The notes: a model not told the origin generated them from the letters alone. A DNA stretch of 64,000 nt from Zoogloeaceae bacterium (GCA_031277315.1 JAITMP010000042.1:17356-81355), one strand, 5' to 3'; positions 27,698 through 36,092 are shown, numbered from the stretch's first letter. Translations and numbers: made by a program.

Positions 27698-27790
27698 TCG
27701 CTAGCCCTCTCCCCCGGCCCCTCTCCCGCTTGCGGGAGAGAGCCTGCCCCCGATTTGATCGGGGGGATTGAGGGAGAGGGCATTGGAATT

Positions 27791-27818
27791 GTCATTCCGC
27801 GACTTTGCGCGGAATGAC
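27791..27818. repeat. GTCATTCC-type short palindrome
   Basis: An 11-base perfect inverted repeat, GTCATTCCGCG / CGCGGAATGAC, with a 6-base loop just downstream of the boxR stop. It is not followed by a T-run on either strand, so it is not a classic terminator. It shares its ends with the elements that follow the two substrate-binding protein genes at 34.5 and 36.1 kb. Confidence 0.6.
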
Positions 27819-27829
27819 ATGGTTGGGCT

Positions 27830-28714
27830 TCAGGCGATGCTGTACAGGTTGCGCAGTTCTTCCTGGCTGGCGTCGGCGGTTTTGTTCGACGTGTCGATGA
27901 CGTCGTCGGCGAGGCCGTAGAGATCGCTTCTTTCGGCGAGGATGCGGCGCAGGTCGGCCATGGCTTCTTCGCGGCCGTGCATGGGCCGCAGGTCGCCTTG
28001 GGCGATGACGCGCTGCATGTGTTCTTCCGGGGTGGTTTTGACCCAGACGGTGTAGCAGGCGGAGCGCAGAAGCTCGTAGGTTTGCGCGGCGGTGACGAGG
28101 CCGCCGCCGGCGGCGATGACGACGTGTTCGTTGTGTTCGATGATGCGCTCCAGGCAGCGTTTCTCGAAACGCCGGTAGGCGCTTTGTCCGTAGAGCGAGA
28201 AAATTTCCGAGGAGGGGACGCCGGCTTCGCGCTCGATTTCGTCGTCGAGTTCGACGAACGGCGCGCCGAGATGCTCGGCGAGGTTTTTGCCGAGGGTGGA
28301 TTTGCCGGCGCCGCGCAGGCCGATCAGGGCGATGCGGTTGCGCCGTTCGAGCGGGTCTTGCTCGCCGAAGGCGCTCGACAGGATGGCTTTTGCCTGGGTG
28401 AGTTTTTTCGGCGAGAGTTTTTCCAGATATTGAACCAGCAGGGTCAGTTCGATGGGGTGGCCGTCGCGCTCGCCGAGCAGTTCGGTCAGCGGCGCTTGCA
28501 GGGCGGCGGCCACCTGACGCAGGAGCAGGATGGAGATGTTGCCTTGGCCGCTTTCGAGTTGGGCGAGGTAGCGTTCGGAGACGCCGGATTTGCCGGCCAG
28601 CGCCTTGCGCGATAGCCCGTGGCGGGTGCGGGCGTCCCGCACGTGGGCGCCCAACTGCAATAGATAGGCTTGATCGTCCTGCGCGGCGGCTAACGAAGGG
28701 GCTTCGTCTGTCAT
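27830..28714 (-). CDS. boxR: BoxR/BzdR-type regulator: XRE helix-turn-helix fused to a shikimate-kinase-like domain
   Basis: A 294-residue fusion. Residues about 20-80 are an XRE helix-turn-helix (LSRKALAGKSGVSERYLAQLESG); residues about 125-290 are shikimate-kinase-like with P-loop GLRGAGKST at 132-140, FVELDDEIE and AGGGLV. This architecture is that of BzdR/BoxR of Azoarcus, which repress the benzoyl-CoA pathways and respond to benzoyl-CoA bound in the kinase-like domain. It diverges from the DUF4863-bclA genes, supporting a role in benzoate catabolism. BoxR (aerobic box pathway) is preferred because of the DUF4863 and ABC-transporter neighbours; BzdR is possible. Catabolic box or bzd genes themselves are not in the window. 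Confidence 0.88.
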   Translation of the reverse strand: MTDEAPSLAAAQDDQAYLLQLGAHVRDARTRHGLSRKALAGKSGVSERYLAQLESGQGNISILLLRQVAAALQAPLTELLGERDGHPIELTLLVQYLEKLSPKKLTQAKAILSSAFGEQDPLERRNRIALIGLRGAGKSTLGKNLAEHLGAPFVELDDEIEREAGVPSSEIFSLYGQSAYRRFEKRCLERIIEHNEHVVIAAGGGLVTAAQTYELLRSACYTVWVKTTPEEHMQRVIAQGDLRPMHGREEAMADLRRILAERSDLYGLADDVIDTSNKTADASQEELRNLYSIA

Positions 28715-28847
28715 GGGAGCGTCCGTTTCAGATCGGGCATCCGGCGTAGCGCCGGATACGAATACAGATCATGATGCGTTATAGCGCGTGTTTTGCCCAT
28801 TTCATGCATTATATTGATAGAAAACAAGAATATAACGAGTAGAATAT

Positions 28848-28906
28848 GGCAGCATACGGCAACATACGGGGATAGTGTCAGCAATAGTTGCAGGATAGTG
28901 GCAGCA
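28848..28906. promoter_or_regulatory. Iterated motif in the boxR/DUF4863 divergent region, candidate BoxR operator
   Basis: The 224-base divergent region contains tandem variants: GGCAGCATACGG (28848) and GGCAACATACGG (28858), then GGATAGTGTCAGCA (28870) and GGATAGTGGCAGCA (28893), spaced 23 bases. TGCA, the core reported for BzdR operators, occurs at 28805-28808 and 28889-28892. The arrangement suggests several regulator molecules binding side by side. Confidence 0.5.
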
Positions 28907-28938
28907 TACCGCGACAATGAAAATAAGGTGGATCAAAA

Positions 28939-29415
28939 TTGGGGTCTATCACCATTAACGAATTTATCGATCTGATCGCGGGGATCACCGGCCGGATTGC
29001 CGGGCAGCCGCTGGACGATCAACTCGCTGCCCGCCTGAACGCCGAATTTCCGGCTGAGGGCGCCGGGTTCGAGCGCATCGCCGCCGCTTGCCGGGAGGCG
29101 GTCGCGGCGGGCTGGCTGTGCAACCGCGAAGCGGGCGGCATCAAGTTCAGCCGCGCCGCCAAGCCGACGGCGACGACGCACGGTTTCAGCATTGATGTCG
29201 TCATGATGGATAATTGCAAGGGACCGTATCATCGCCATCCGAATGGCGAGATCGACATGATTATGCCGCTGGACGCGGAGGCGAAGTTCGACGGCCACGG
29301 CAAAGGCTGGCTGGTTTATCCGGCCGGTCACGCGCACCACCCGGTTGTGACAGGCGGCAAAGCCATCGTGCTTTACCTGTTGCCGGGCGGTGCAATTGAA
29401 TTCACTCAAATATAA
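28939..29415 (+). CDS. DUF4863 family protein (4-hydroxylaminobenzoate lyase-like)
   Basis: A 158-residue cytoplasmic protein with a cupin-like C-terminal half. The conserved block is GPYHRHPNGEIDMIMPL with further histidines in YPAGHAHHPVV, likely metal ligands. The family includes PnbB, which converts 4-hydroxylaminobenzoate, but members beside bclA/box genes probably act elsewhere in benzoate metabolism; the role here is not known. The start is TTG at 28939, supported by AAGGTGG seven bases upstream; no ATG fits. It lies 73 bases before bclA and 224 bases from boxR. Confidence 0.75.
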   Translation: MGSITINEFIDLIAGITGRIAGQPLDDQLAARLNAEFPAEGAGFERIAAACREAVAAGWLCNREAGGIKFSRAAKPTATTHGFSIDVVMMDNCKGPYHRHPNGEIDMIMPLDAEAKFDGHGKGWLVYPAGHAHHPVVTGGKAIVLYLLPGGAIEFTQI

Positions 29416-29488
29416 GCAGGTGAAAATGGCCGCCGGGAAATTCATTTGCCGGCAAAAAGGAAACGACATTCAGAGGAGGTAAAACGAC

Positions 29489-31069
29489 ATGCCGCAGCTT
29501 TCAATGGCCGACCACGGCTTTTCGCCGCCGCGCGTCCATGTGCCGCGAGATTACAACGCCGCTTACGATTTGATCCATCGCAACCTGCAAGCCGGGCGCG
29601 GAGGAAAAACGGCGTTCATCGACGATTATGGCAGCTACACCTATGACGAACTGGCCGAGCGGGTGAACCGCTTCAGCAACGCGCTGGCCGATCTGGGCAT
29701 CGCGCAGGAATCGCGCGTCATGCTGTGCCTGCTCGACACTGTTAATTTTCCCACCGCCTTCCTCGGCAGCATTCAGGCCGGCGTGGTGCCGATCGCGGCC
29801 AACACCCTGCTGACGCCGTCCGACTACGACTATATGCTGGGCGATTCGCGCGCCTGCGCGCTGGTCGTCTCCGAGACGCTGTGGCCGCAGTTCGCCGAGA
29901 TCGTCGGCAAGCACAAGAACCTCAAGCACGTCATCATCTCGGGCAAGGACGGCAAGGGCCGGCTGCTGCTTTCCGACTTGGTGGACAAGGCTTCGACGCA
30001 GTTCACGCCGGCGCCGACCACCTGCGACGACATGTGCTTCTGGCTGTATTCCTCCGGCTCCACCGGTGCGCCGAAAGGCACGGTGCATCTTCACTCGCAC
30101 CTGATCCAGACCGCCGAACTCTACGCGCGGCCGGTGCTCGGCATCCGCGAAGACGATCTGGTGTTCTCCGCCGCCAAGCTGTTCTTCGCTTACGGTCTGG
30201 GCAACGGCATGACCTTCCCGATGGCGGTGGGCGCCACCGCGATCCTGATGTCCGAGCGGCCGACGCCGCAGGCAGTGTTCAAGCGTCTGCGCGAGCAAAA
30301 GCCGACGATTTTCTACGGCGTGCCGACGCTCTACGCCGGCTTGCTCGTCAGTCCGGAACTGCCGCGGCCCGGCGACCTGCGCCTGCGCGTGTGCACCTCC
30401 GCCGGCGAGGCGCTGCCGGCCGACATCGGCAAGCGCTGGACGGAGCATTTCGGCATCGAGATTCTCGATGGCATCGGCTCCACCGAGATGCTGCATATTT
30501 TTCTCTCCAACCGTCCGGGCGAGGTGCGCTACGGCACCACCGGCAAGGCAGTGCCCGGCTATGAGCTGCGCGTGATCGGCGAGGACGGCAAGCCGGTGGC
30601 CGACGGCGAACCGGGCGAGTTGCAGATCAGCGGCCCGTCCGCCGCCGCGATGTACTGGAACCAGCGCGAAAAATCGCGCCATACTTTCATGGGCGACTGG
30701 ACGCGCAGCGGCGATAAATACATCCGCGACGCCGACGGCTATTTCCACTACTGCGGCCGCTCCGACGACATGCTCAAGGTTTCCGGCATCTACGTCTCGC
30801 CCTTCGAGGTCGAGGCGGCGCTGATGACGCACGAAGCGGTGCTGGAGGCGGCGGTGGTCGCCCATGCGGACATTGACGAGCTGATCAAGCCGAAGGCTTT
30901 CGTCGTGCTCAAGCCGGGCGTGACGGCGTCCGGCGCGCTTGCCGACGCACTCAAGCAGCACGTGAAGGACAAGCTGGCGCCGTACAAGTATCCGCGCTGG
31001 CTGGATTTCGTCGCCGAGCTGCCGAAAACCGCGACGGGCAAAATCCAGCGTTTCAAATTGCGCGCTTAA
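29489..31069 (+). CDS. bclA: Benzoate-CoA ligase
   Basis: A 526-residue AMP-forming ligase that activates benzoate to benzoyl-CoA, the first step of both box and anaerobic benzoate routes. The P-loop YSSGSTGAPKGTVH is near residue 187, and the family-specific AKLFFAYGLGNGMTFPM, ILDGIGSTEMLHIFLSNRPG and RSDDMLKVSGIYVSPFEVE follow. The C-terminal catalytic Lys is in TATGKIQRFKLR. Length and motifs match BclA/BadA. A strong AGAGGAGG ribosome site lies before the ATG. Its neighbours (boxR, ABC uptake genes) fit. Confidence 0.93.
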   Translation: MPQLSMADHGFSPPRVHVPRDYNAAYDLIHRNLQAGRGGKTAFIDDYGSYTYDELAERVNRFSNALADLGIAQESRVMLCLLDTVNFPTAFLGSIQAGVVPIAANTLLTPSDYDYMLGDSRACALVVSETLWPQFAEIVGKHKNLKHVIISGKDGKGRLLLSDLVDKASTQFTPAPTTCDDMCFWLYSSGSTGAPKGTVHLHSHLIQTAELYARPVLGIREDDLVFSAAKLFFAYGLGNGMTFPMAVGATAILMSERPTPQAVFKRLREQKPTIFYGVPTLYAGLLVSPELPRPGDLRLRVCTSAGEALPADIGKRWTEHFGIEILDGIGSTEMLHIFLSNRPGEVRYGTTGKAVPGYELRVIGEDGKPVADGEPGELQISGPSAAAMYWNQREKSRHTFMGDWTRSGDKYIRDADGYFHYCGRSDDMLKVSGIYVSPFEVEAALMTHEAVLEAAVVAHADIDELIKPKAFVVLKPGVTASGALADALKQHVKDKLAPYKYPRWLDFVAELPKTATGKIQRFKLRA

Positions 31070-31095
31070 GTTGCGTTTGGCGTATCGTCCATGCC

Positions 31096-31785
31096 ATGCG
31101 TGTCCTGATTATCGAGGATGACTTCGACATCGCCGGAAATCTGTGCGATTTCCTGGAGAACCGCGGCCATGCGGCGGATCTGGCGAGCGACGGCGTCAAC
31201 GGCCTGCACATGGCGGTATCGCGAGAATTTGATGCCGTCGTCCTCGATCTCGGGCTGCCCGGCATGGACGGCCTGAGTCTTTGTCGCAAGCTGCGCCGCG
31301 AGGCGCGGCGCGACGTGCCGATTCTGGTGCTGACCGCCCGCGATACGCTTGACGACAAGCTGGCGGCGTTCGCTTCCGGCGCCGACGATTACCTGGTCAA
31401 GCCTTTCGCCCTGCGCGAAGTGGAGGCGCGGTTGAACGCCCTGTTCGCCCGCCGCTGCGGCCGGGTGATCGACAACCGGCTGGTGTTCGGCTGCGTCGAA
31501 TTCGATCCGGTCAGCATGCTGGTGGCGGTGGAGGGCCGCCCGGTGCGCCTGTCGCGCAAGTGCCTGCGCCTGCTGGAAACCTTGATGCGGGTGCCGAACC
31601 GCGTGCACAGCCGCGGCGAACTCGAATCGACGGTATGGGGCGACGAGCAGCCGATGAGCGACACGCTGCGCAGCCATATGCACATCCTGCGCCGCGCCCT
31701 GACCGATTCGCGCGGCCATTCACCCATCGAGACGGTACACGGCATCGGCTATCGCTTCAGCCATTCGGATGCTCGCCCGGCGTAG
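31096..31785 (+). CDS. OmpR-family response regulator
   Basis: A 229-residue two-component regulator: receiver domain 1 to about 115 with the acidic pair EDD at 7-9, phospho-acceptor Asp51 in VVLDLGLPG, Thr in LTARD and Lys in VKPF; then a winged-helix DNA-binding domain (about 130-222) ending IETVHGIGYRF. It overlaps the sensor kinase gene by 17 bases and follows bclA by 26, so it may be part of the aromatic-acid transcript and could respond to an external aromatic or energy signal. Confidence 0.9.
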   Translation: MRVLIIEDDFDIAGNLCDFLENRGHAADLASDGVNGLHMAVSREFDAVVLDLGLPGMDGLSLCRKLRREARRDVPILVLTARDTLDDKLAAFASGADDYLVKPFALREVEARLNALFARRCGRVIDNRLVFGCVEFDPVSMLVAVEGRPVRLSRKCLRLLETLMRVPNRVHSRGELESTVWGDEQPMSDTLRSHMHILRRALTDSRGHSPIETVHGIGYRFSHSDARPA

Positions 31786-33109
31786 CCTTCGCTTCAAGTT
31801 CACCTCGGCGTTTACCATCGCCGGTCTGGTGCTGGTGCTGTCGCACGCCATCGTCATCTTCCATCTCAACCGGCAGCAGGAAGCCCAGTTGATCGACCAG
31901 ATCGTCTCCGACGAGATGGAAGATTTGCTGCAATCGTATCTGCGCGACGGCGCCGGCGACGGCCCGCCGGTGGAGCAGATGCAGTACTACGCGGTGCGGC
32001 CGGACACCGAGGCGTTGTCGCTGCGCAAATGGTTCCGCGTCAGTTGGCTGGCGCGCGGCTATGTCGCCAGCACGCCCGCCGAGCGGGCGCGGCTGCCGGA
32101 GGAACTGCGCGCGCTGGAGCCGGGTTTTCACGATGTGCACAGCGGCTCCAACTTGTACCGGGTCGAGGTGCGGGAAATCGGCGAGACGCGCTTCTACCTG
32201 ACCTATGCGGTGGCGCTGCACGTCGAGCGCGGATACAAGTTCACCGTCGCGCTGATTCTCAGCGCCGGGCTGACGCTGCTGCTGACGACGCTGATCGGGT
32301 TGTGGCTGTCCGGGCGCCTGACGCGGCAGATCGAGGATCTGGCGAGCCGCGTGCGGCAACTGGACGGCCAGCTTGCCGACGACACGCTGGAAAACCATTA
32401 CCGCGAGCGCGAAGTCGCCGCGCTCGCGGCGGCTTTCGACGGCTACCGCGAGCGCACGGTCCGGCTGCTTGAACGCGAGCGCGCCTTTACTGCCGATGTC
32501 AGCCACGAACTGCGCACGCCGCTCACCGCCATCCAGACCGGCAGCGAACTGCTGCTCGACGAACCGGGTTTGCCGGCGAAGGGGCGCGAGCAGGTCGAGC
32601 GGATCGCCCGTGGCGCGGCGCGGCTGTCGGGGCTGGTCGAGGCTTTTTTGTTGCTGGCGCGCGAACAGGCGGGCGGCGAGCGCGACGCCATTGATCTGCT
32701 CGAATGCGCCGAGCAGGCGGTCGATTCGGTGCGCGAGCGGGCGCAGGCGAAGGGCCTGACGCTGGCGCTGGCGGTGCCGGCGGGCATCGTCGTGCATGCG
32801 CCGCGCAACGCGCTGCAAGTGGTGCTGTCGAACCTGCTCGGGAATGCCGTCCGCTACACCGAGTCGGGCGGCATCCGCCTGAGCGCCAGCGACCAGACGG
32901 TGGAGATCGTCGATACCGGCTGCGGCGTCGAGCCGGGCAAGATTCCCGACCTGTTCCGCCGCTTCCGTCGCGGCGATGTCCGCAGCGGCGAAGGGTTCGG
33001 CCTCGGCCTGGCCATTGTCAAGCGCATCTGCGAGCAGATCGGCTGGCGGATCGGCATCGAGCCGCGCCCCGAGGGCGGCACCCGCGTGCTGTTGACGCTG
33101 ATGCCGTGA
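31769..33109 (+). CDS. Sensor histidine kinase
   Basis: A 446-residue inner-membrane kinase, partner of the upstream regulator. TM1 is at about residues 11-31, a periplasmic domain of about 125 residues follows, TM2 is at about 159-180, then HAMP. The H-box FTADVSHELRTPLT has His246, and the ATPase motifs are NLLGNAVRYT, DTGCGVEP and GFGLGLAIV. The periplasmic domain shows no motif that I recognise, so the ligand is unknown; its position beside benzoate genes hints at an aromatic signal. Confidence 0.88.
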   Translation: MLARRSLRFKFTSAFTIAGLVLVLSHAIVIFHLNRQQEAQLIDQIVSDEMEDLLQSYLRDGAGDGPPVEQMQYYAVRPDTEALSLRKWFRVSWLARGYVASTPAERARLPEELRALEPGFHDVHSGSNLYRVEVREIGETRFYLTYAVALHVERGYKFTVALILSAGLTLLLTTLIGLWLSGRLTRQIEDLASRVRQLDGQLADDTLENHYREREVAALAAAFDGYRERTVRLLERERAFTADVSHELRTPLTAIQTGSELLLDEPGLPAKGREQVERIARGAARLSGLVEAFLLLAREQAGGERDAIDLLECAEQAVDSVRERAQAKGLTLALAVPAGIVVHAPRNALQVVLSNLLGNAVRYTESGGIRLSASDQTVEIVDTGCGVEPGKIPDLFRRFRRGDVRSGEGFGLGLAIVKRICEQIGWRIGIEPRPEGGTRVLLTLMP

Positions 33110-33127
33110 TTCAAGCCGGATTTTTGC

Positions 33128-33156
33128 TTGACGCGGCGAAACGGAAGTGTTGTGAT
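33128..33156 (+). promoter_or_regulatory. Candidate sigma70 promoter upstream of the first substrate-binding protein gene
   Basis: TTGACG, 17-base spacer, TGTGAT. The same hexamers, the same 17-base spacing and an almost identical spacer (ending ACGGAAGTGT) recur at 34771-34799 before the second copy, so the element has been conserved after duplication. Confidence 0.5.
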
Positions 33157-33231
33157 TACCCCCTGCGATTGCAGAGGGTATGAACAATTTAATACCCGAC
33201 CAAATATGATTGATTATGAACGGAGGGAAAA

Positions 33232-34437
33232 GTGGAAAAGACGAATAACAGTTTCGACCGCCGCGAGTTTCTGAAAGGCACATCGGCGATTGCCGGCGCG
33301 TCCGCCGTTGGCACGCTGGCGCCGCTCAGCCTTGCCCGCGCGCAGGGCGCCAAGCTGAGAGTCGGCTTGATGCTGCCGTACACCGGCACCTATACGCCGC
33401 TGGGCATAGCGATCACCAACGGCTTCAAGCTGGCGGTGGAAGAACATGGCGGCAAGCTCGGCGGGCGGGAAGTGGAATACTTTGTGGTGGATGACGAATC
33501 CAACCCCGCCAAGGCGCCGGAGAACACCAACAAGCTGATCCAGCGCGACAGGGTGGATGTGCTGATCGGCACCGTGCACTCCGGCGTGGCGCTGGGCATG
33601 GCCAAGGTTGTCCGCGAGACGGGCGTCCTCTGGCTGAACACCAACGCCGGCGCCGACGATGTGACCGGGGCGCTGTGCGCGCTCAACATCTTCCGCACCT
33701 CGTTCTCCAACTGGCAGACGACGTATCCCCTCGGCAAGGTGGTGTGGGAGCGGGGCCACAAAAATGCCGTTTTCATCACCTGGAAATACGCCGGCGGCGA
33801 AGAGCATTGCCGGGGGTTCCGCGAGGGTTTCGAGAAAGCGGGCGGCACGCTCACCAAGGAGTTGTACCTTCCCTTCCCGCAGGTCGAGTTCCAGGCGCTG
33901 CTGACGGAGATCGCCAGCATCAAGCCGGACGCGGTGGCGGCTTTCTTCGCCGGCGTCGGCGCCGGCAAGTTCCTCAAGGACTATGCCGCTTCCGGGCTGA
34001 AAGGCAAGATTCCGCTCTACGGCAACGGCTTCCTCACCGACGGCGTGCTGGATGCCATCGGCGACGCCGCCGAGGGGCTTGAGACGACGCTGCATTATGC
34101 GGACAACCTCAATTTGCCGAAAGACAAGGCGTTCCGCCTCGCTTACGCCAAAACCTGGAAATTGCAGCCAGACGTGTATGCCGTGCAAGGCTACGACGCC
34201 GGTCACTTGCTGGCCGCCGGCCTTGACGCAGTGAAGGGCGACATTTCCAACAAGGTGGGCATCATCAAGGCCATGGAATCGGCCAAGATCGACAGCCCGC
34301 GTGGCGCCTGGACGCTGTCGAAGGCGCACAACCCGATACAGGACATTTATCTGCGCAAGGTGGTCGGCAACCAGAACGTGGTGCAGGGCGTGGCCTGGAA
34401 GGCGCTGGCTGATCCGGCGCGCGGCTGCAAGGCTTGA
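33232..34437 (+). CDS. ABC transporter substrate-binding protein, branched-chain amino acid type, copy 1 (aromatic acid candidate)
   Basis: A 401-residue periplasmic binding protein of the LivJ/LivK class. The N-terminus has a twin-arginine motif (DRREFLKGT) and a hydrophobic stretch ending LARAQG, so Tat export of a folded protein is likely. The mature part starts KLRVGLMLPYTGTYTPLG. Homologues in box clusters bind benzoate or related aromatics; the gene context supports that here. The start is GTG at 33232 with GGAGGG upstream. A second, very similar gene follows at 34880, and a palindromic element lies between. Confidence 0.87.
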   Translation: MEKTNNSFDRREFLKGTSAIAGASAVGTLAPLSLARAQGAKLRVGLMLPYTGTYTPLGIAITNGFKLAVEEHGGKLGGREVEYFVVDDESNPAKAPENTNKLIQRDRVDVLIGTVHSGVALGMAKVVRETGVLWLNTNAGADDVTGALCALNIFRTSFSNWQTTYPLGKVVWERGHKNAVFITWKYAGGEEHCRGFREGFEKAGGTLTKELYLPFPQVEFQALLTEIASIKPDAVAAFFAGVGAGKFLKDYAASGLKGKIPLYGNGFLTDGVLDAIGDAAEGLETTLHYADNLNLPKDKAFRLAYAKTWKLQPDVYAVQGYDAGHLLAAGLDAVKGDISNKVGIIKAMESAKIDSPRGAWTLSKAHNPIQDIYLRKVVGNQNVVQGVAWKALADPARGCKA

Positions 34438-34455
34438 TCGTTGGATTGTTGATCT

Positions 34456-34503
34456 GTCATCCCCCGCGGCAGGGAATGTGGATTTCCCCTTCCCGCGGGG
34501 ATG
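34456..34503. repeat. Palindromic element after substrate-binding protein gene 1
   Basis: The stem CCCCGCGG...CCGCGGGG has an inner block ending GTGGATTTCCCC. The ends (GTCATCCCC and GGGGATG) match the very common GTCATTCCCGCG-type repeat of betaproteobacteria. It may also stabilise the upstream mRNA 3' end. Confidence 0.65.
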
Positions 34504-34770
34504 CGGGTTGCCGGCTCCGGCAACGCGATTTACGAAGATTTTATGACTCCATGACCCGGATTTGATGCTCGTCCGACTAGACTTTCCGGCCAATAAACGT
34601 CGGCCATGACCGGCGAGCCGTGAAAATCGGGAGGAGGACGCGCCATGTTTCGCGAACAAGGCTTGCTTCGCGGAGTCGTCTGGTCAGTCAAACCGTGTCA
34701 TCCCTCTCCGCTTTCCACGTATTTTCCAGCTTCGCGCAAGCATTGTCCGCGTCAGGCGACGATATCTTGC

Positions 34771-34799
34771 TTGACGAAGGAAAACGGAAGTGTTGTGAT
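34771..34799 (+). promoter_or_regulatory. Candidate sigma70 promoter upstream of the second substrate-binding protein gene
   Basis: TTGACG, 17 bases, TGTGAT, matching the element before copy 1. It would allow the second copy and the downstream liv genes to be transcribed separately from copy 1. Confidence 0.5.
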
Positions 34800-34879
34800 T
34801 GACCCTTGCAGTGACGGGGCCATGAATGCCGTTCGGTTCCGGATTAAAACGATTTATTACCAGAGGATGGAGGAAGAAA

Positions 34880-36085
34880 GTGGAAAAAACGAATCACGGT
34901 TTTGACCGCCGCGAGTTTCTGAAAGGCACGTCGGCGATTGCCGGCGCGTCCGCCGTTGGCACACTGGCGCCGCTCGGCCTCGCTCGCGCGCAGGGCGCCA
35001 AGCTGAGAGTCGGCTTGATGCTGCCGTACACCGGCACCTACACGCCGCTGGGCGTGGCGATCACCAACGGCTTCAAGCTGGCGGTGGAAGAGCGCGGCGG
35101 CAAACTCGGTGGCCGCGAGATCGAATATTTCGTGGTGGATGATGAATCCAACCCCGGCAAGGCGCCGGAGAACACCAACAAGCTGATCCAGCGCGACAAG
35201 GTCGACGTGTTGATCGGCACCGTGCACTCCGGCGTGGCGATGGGCATGGCCAAGATCGCGCGCGAGTCCGGCGTCCTCTGGCTGAACACCAATGCCGGCG
35301 CCGACGACGTGACCGGGCCGCTGTGCGCGCCGAATATTTTCCGCACCTCTTTTTCCAACTGGCAGACGACCTATCCCCTCGGCAAGGTGCTCAAGGCGAA
35401 GGGCTACAATAATGCCGTCTTCATCACCTGGAAATATGCCGCCGGCGAGGAAATGCTGCGCGGCTTCCGCGAGGGCTTCGAGAAAGAAGGCGGCAAGCTC
35501 ACCAAGGAGTTGTACCTTCCCTTCCCGCAGGTCGAGTTCCAGGCGCTGCTGACGGAGATTGCCAGCATCAAGCCGGATGCCGTGGTGTCCTTCTTCGCCG
35601 GCGTCGGCGCCGGCAAGTTCCTCAAGGACTATGCCGCTTCCGGGCTGAAAGGCAAGATTCCGCTCTACGGCAACGGCTTCCTCACCGACGGCGTGCTGGA
35701 AGCCATCGGCGATGCCGCCGAAGGCGTCGAGACGACGCTGCATTACGGCGACAATCTGAACGTGCCGAAGGACAAGGCGTTCCGCCTGGCCTATGCGAAG
35801 GCGTGGAAATTGCAGCCCGACGTGTACGCCGTGCAGGGTTACGACGCCGGCCAGTTGCTGGCCGCCGGCCTCGATGCGGTGAAGGGCGACATCTCCAACA
35901 AGGCGGGTGTCATCAAGGCCATGGAGTCGGCCAAGATCGACAGTCCGCGCGGCGCCTGGACGCTGTCGAAGGCGCACAACCCGGTGCAGGATATTTATCT
36001 GCGCAAGGTGGTCGGCAATCAGAACGTGGTGCAAAGCGTGGCCTGGAAGGCGCTGGCCGATCCGGCGCGCGGCTGCAAGGCTTGA
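34880..36085 (+). CDS. ABC transporter substrate-binding protein, branched-chain amino acid type, copy 2 (aromatic acid candidate)
   Basis: A 401-residue paralogue of the gene just upstream, with the same length, the same Tat motif (DRREFLKGT) and almost the same mature sequence. Differences cluster in a few places, for example VWERGHKNA versus LKAKGYNNA near residue 182 and EEHCRGF versus EEMLRGF, which could shift ligand or partner preference. The start is GTG at 34880 with GGATGGAGG upstream, homologous to copy 1. It is followed by the permease and ATPase genes of the transporter. Confidence 0.87.
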   Translation: MEKTNHGFDRREFLKGTSAIAGASAVGTLAPLGLARAQGAKLRVGLMLPYTGTYTPLGVAITNGFKLAVEERGGKLGGREIEYFVVDDESNPGKAPENTNKLIQRDKVDVLIGTVHSGVAMGMAKIARESGVLWLNTNAGADDVTGPLCAPNIFRTSFSNWQTTYPLGKVLKAKGYNNAVFITWKYAAGEEMLRGFREGFEKEGGKLTKELYLPFPQVEFQALLTEIASIKPDAVVSFFAGVGAGKFLKDYAASGLKGKIPLYGNGFLTDGVLEAIGDAAEGVETTLHYGDNLNVPKDKAFRLAYAKAWKLQPDVYAVQGYDAGQLLAAGLDAVKGDISNKAGVIKAMESAKIDSPRGAWTLSKAHNPVQDIYLRKVVGNQNVVQSVAWKALADPARGCKA

Positions 36086-36092
36086 TTGATTC

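Larger units (their letters stand above)
27461..27829. repeat. Mosaic of intergenic palindromic repeats
   Basis: 369 bases with no gene. They contain several separate palindromes: CCCTCCCCTT-G-AAGGGGAGGG (27506-27526); a CCGCAAGCGG-type element (27545-27570); a GTAGGCTGGGAT...CCCAGCCTAC element (27626-27697) also found at 63.7-63.9 kb; a GCTTGCGGGAGAG...GGGAGAGGGC element (27727-27780) also seen upstream of the first recombinase; and GTCATTCCGCG/CGCGGAATGAC (27791-27818). These look like accumulated REP/MITE-like elements. Confidence 0.8.
34438..34879 (+). other. Spacer between the duplicated substrate-binding protein genes
   Basis: 442 bases. It holds a GTCAT-type palindrome (34456-34503), then a segment with a strong Shine-Dalgarno (GGGAGGAGG at 34630) eight bases before an ATG at 34645, and the duplicated promoter-like element at 34771-34799. 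The 86-codon frame from 34645 to 34905 encodes no recognised protein and overlaps the next gene; it may be a leader peptide, a gene remnant left by the duplication, or chance. Confidence 0.55.

Noticed and set aside
27791..27818. The GTCATTCCGCG palindrome as a boxR terminator
   Set aside because: No T-run follows on the boxR strand, and its ends match a dispersed repeat class.
34645..34905. An 86-codon frame considered as a real gene
   Set aside because: It overlaps the substrate-binding protein start and has no recognised homology, so it is only reported as an observation, not as a CDS.
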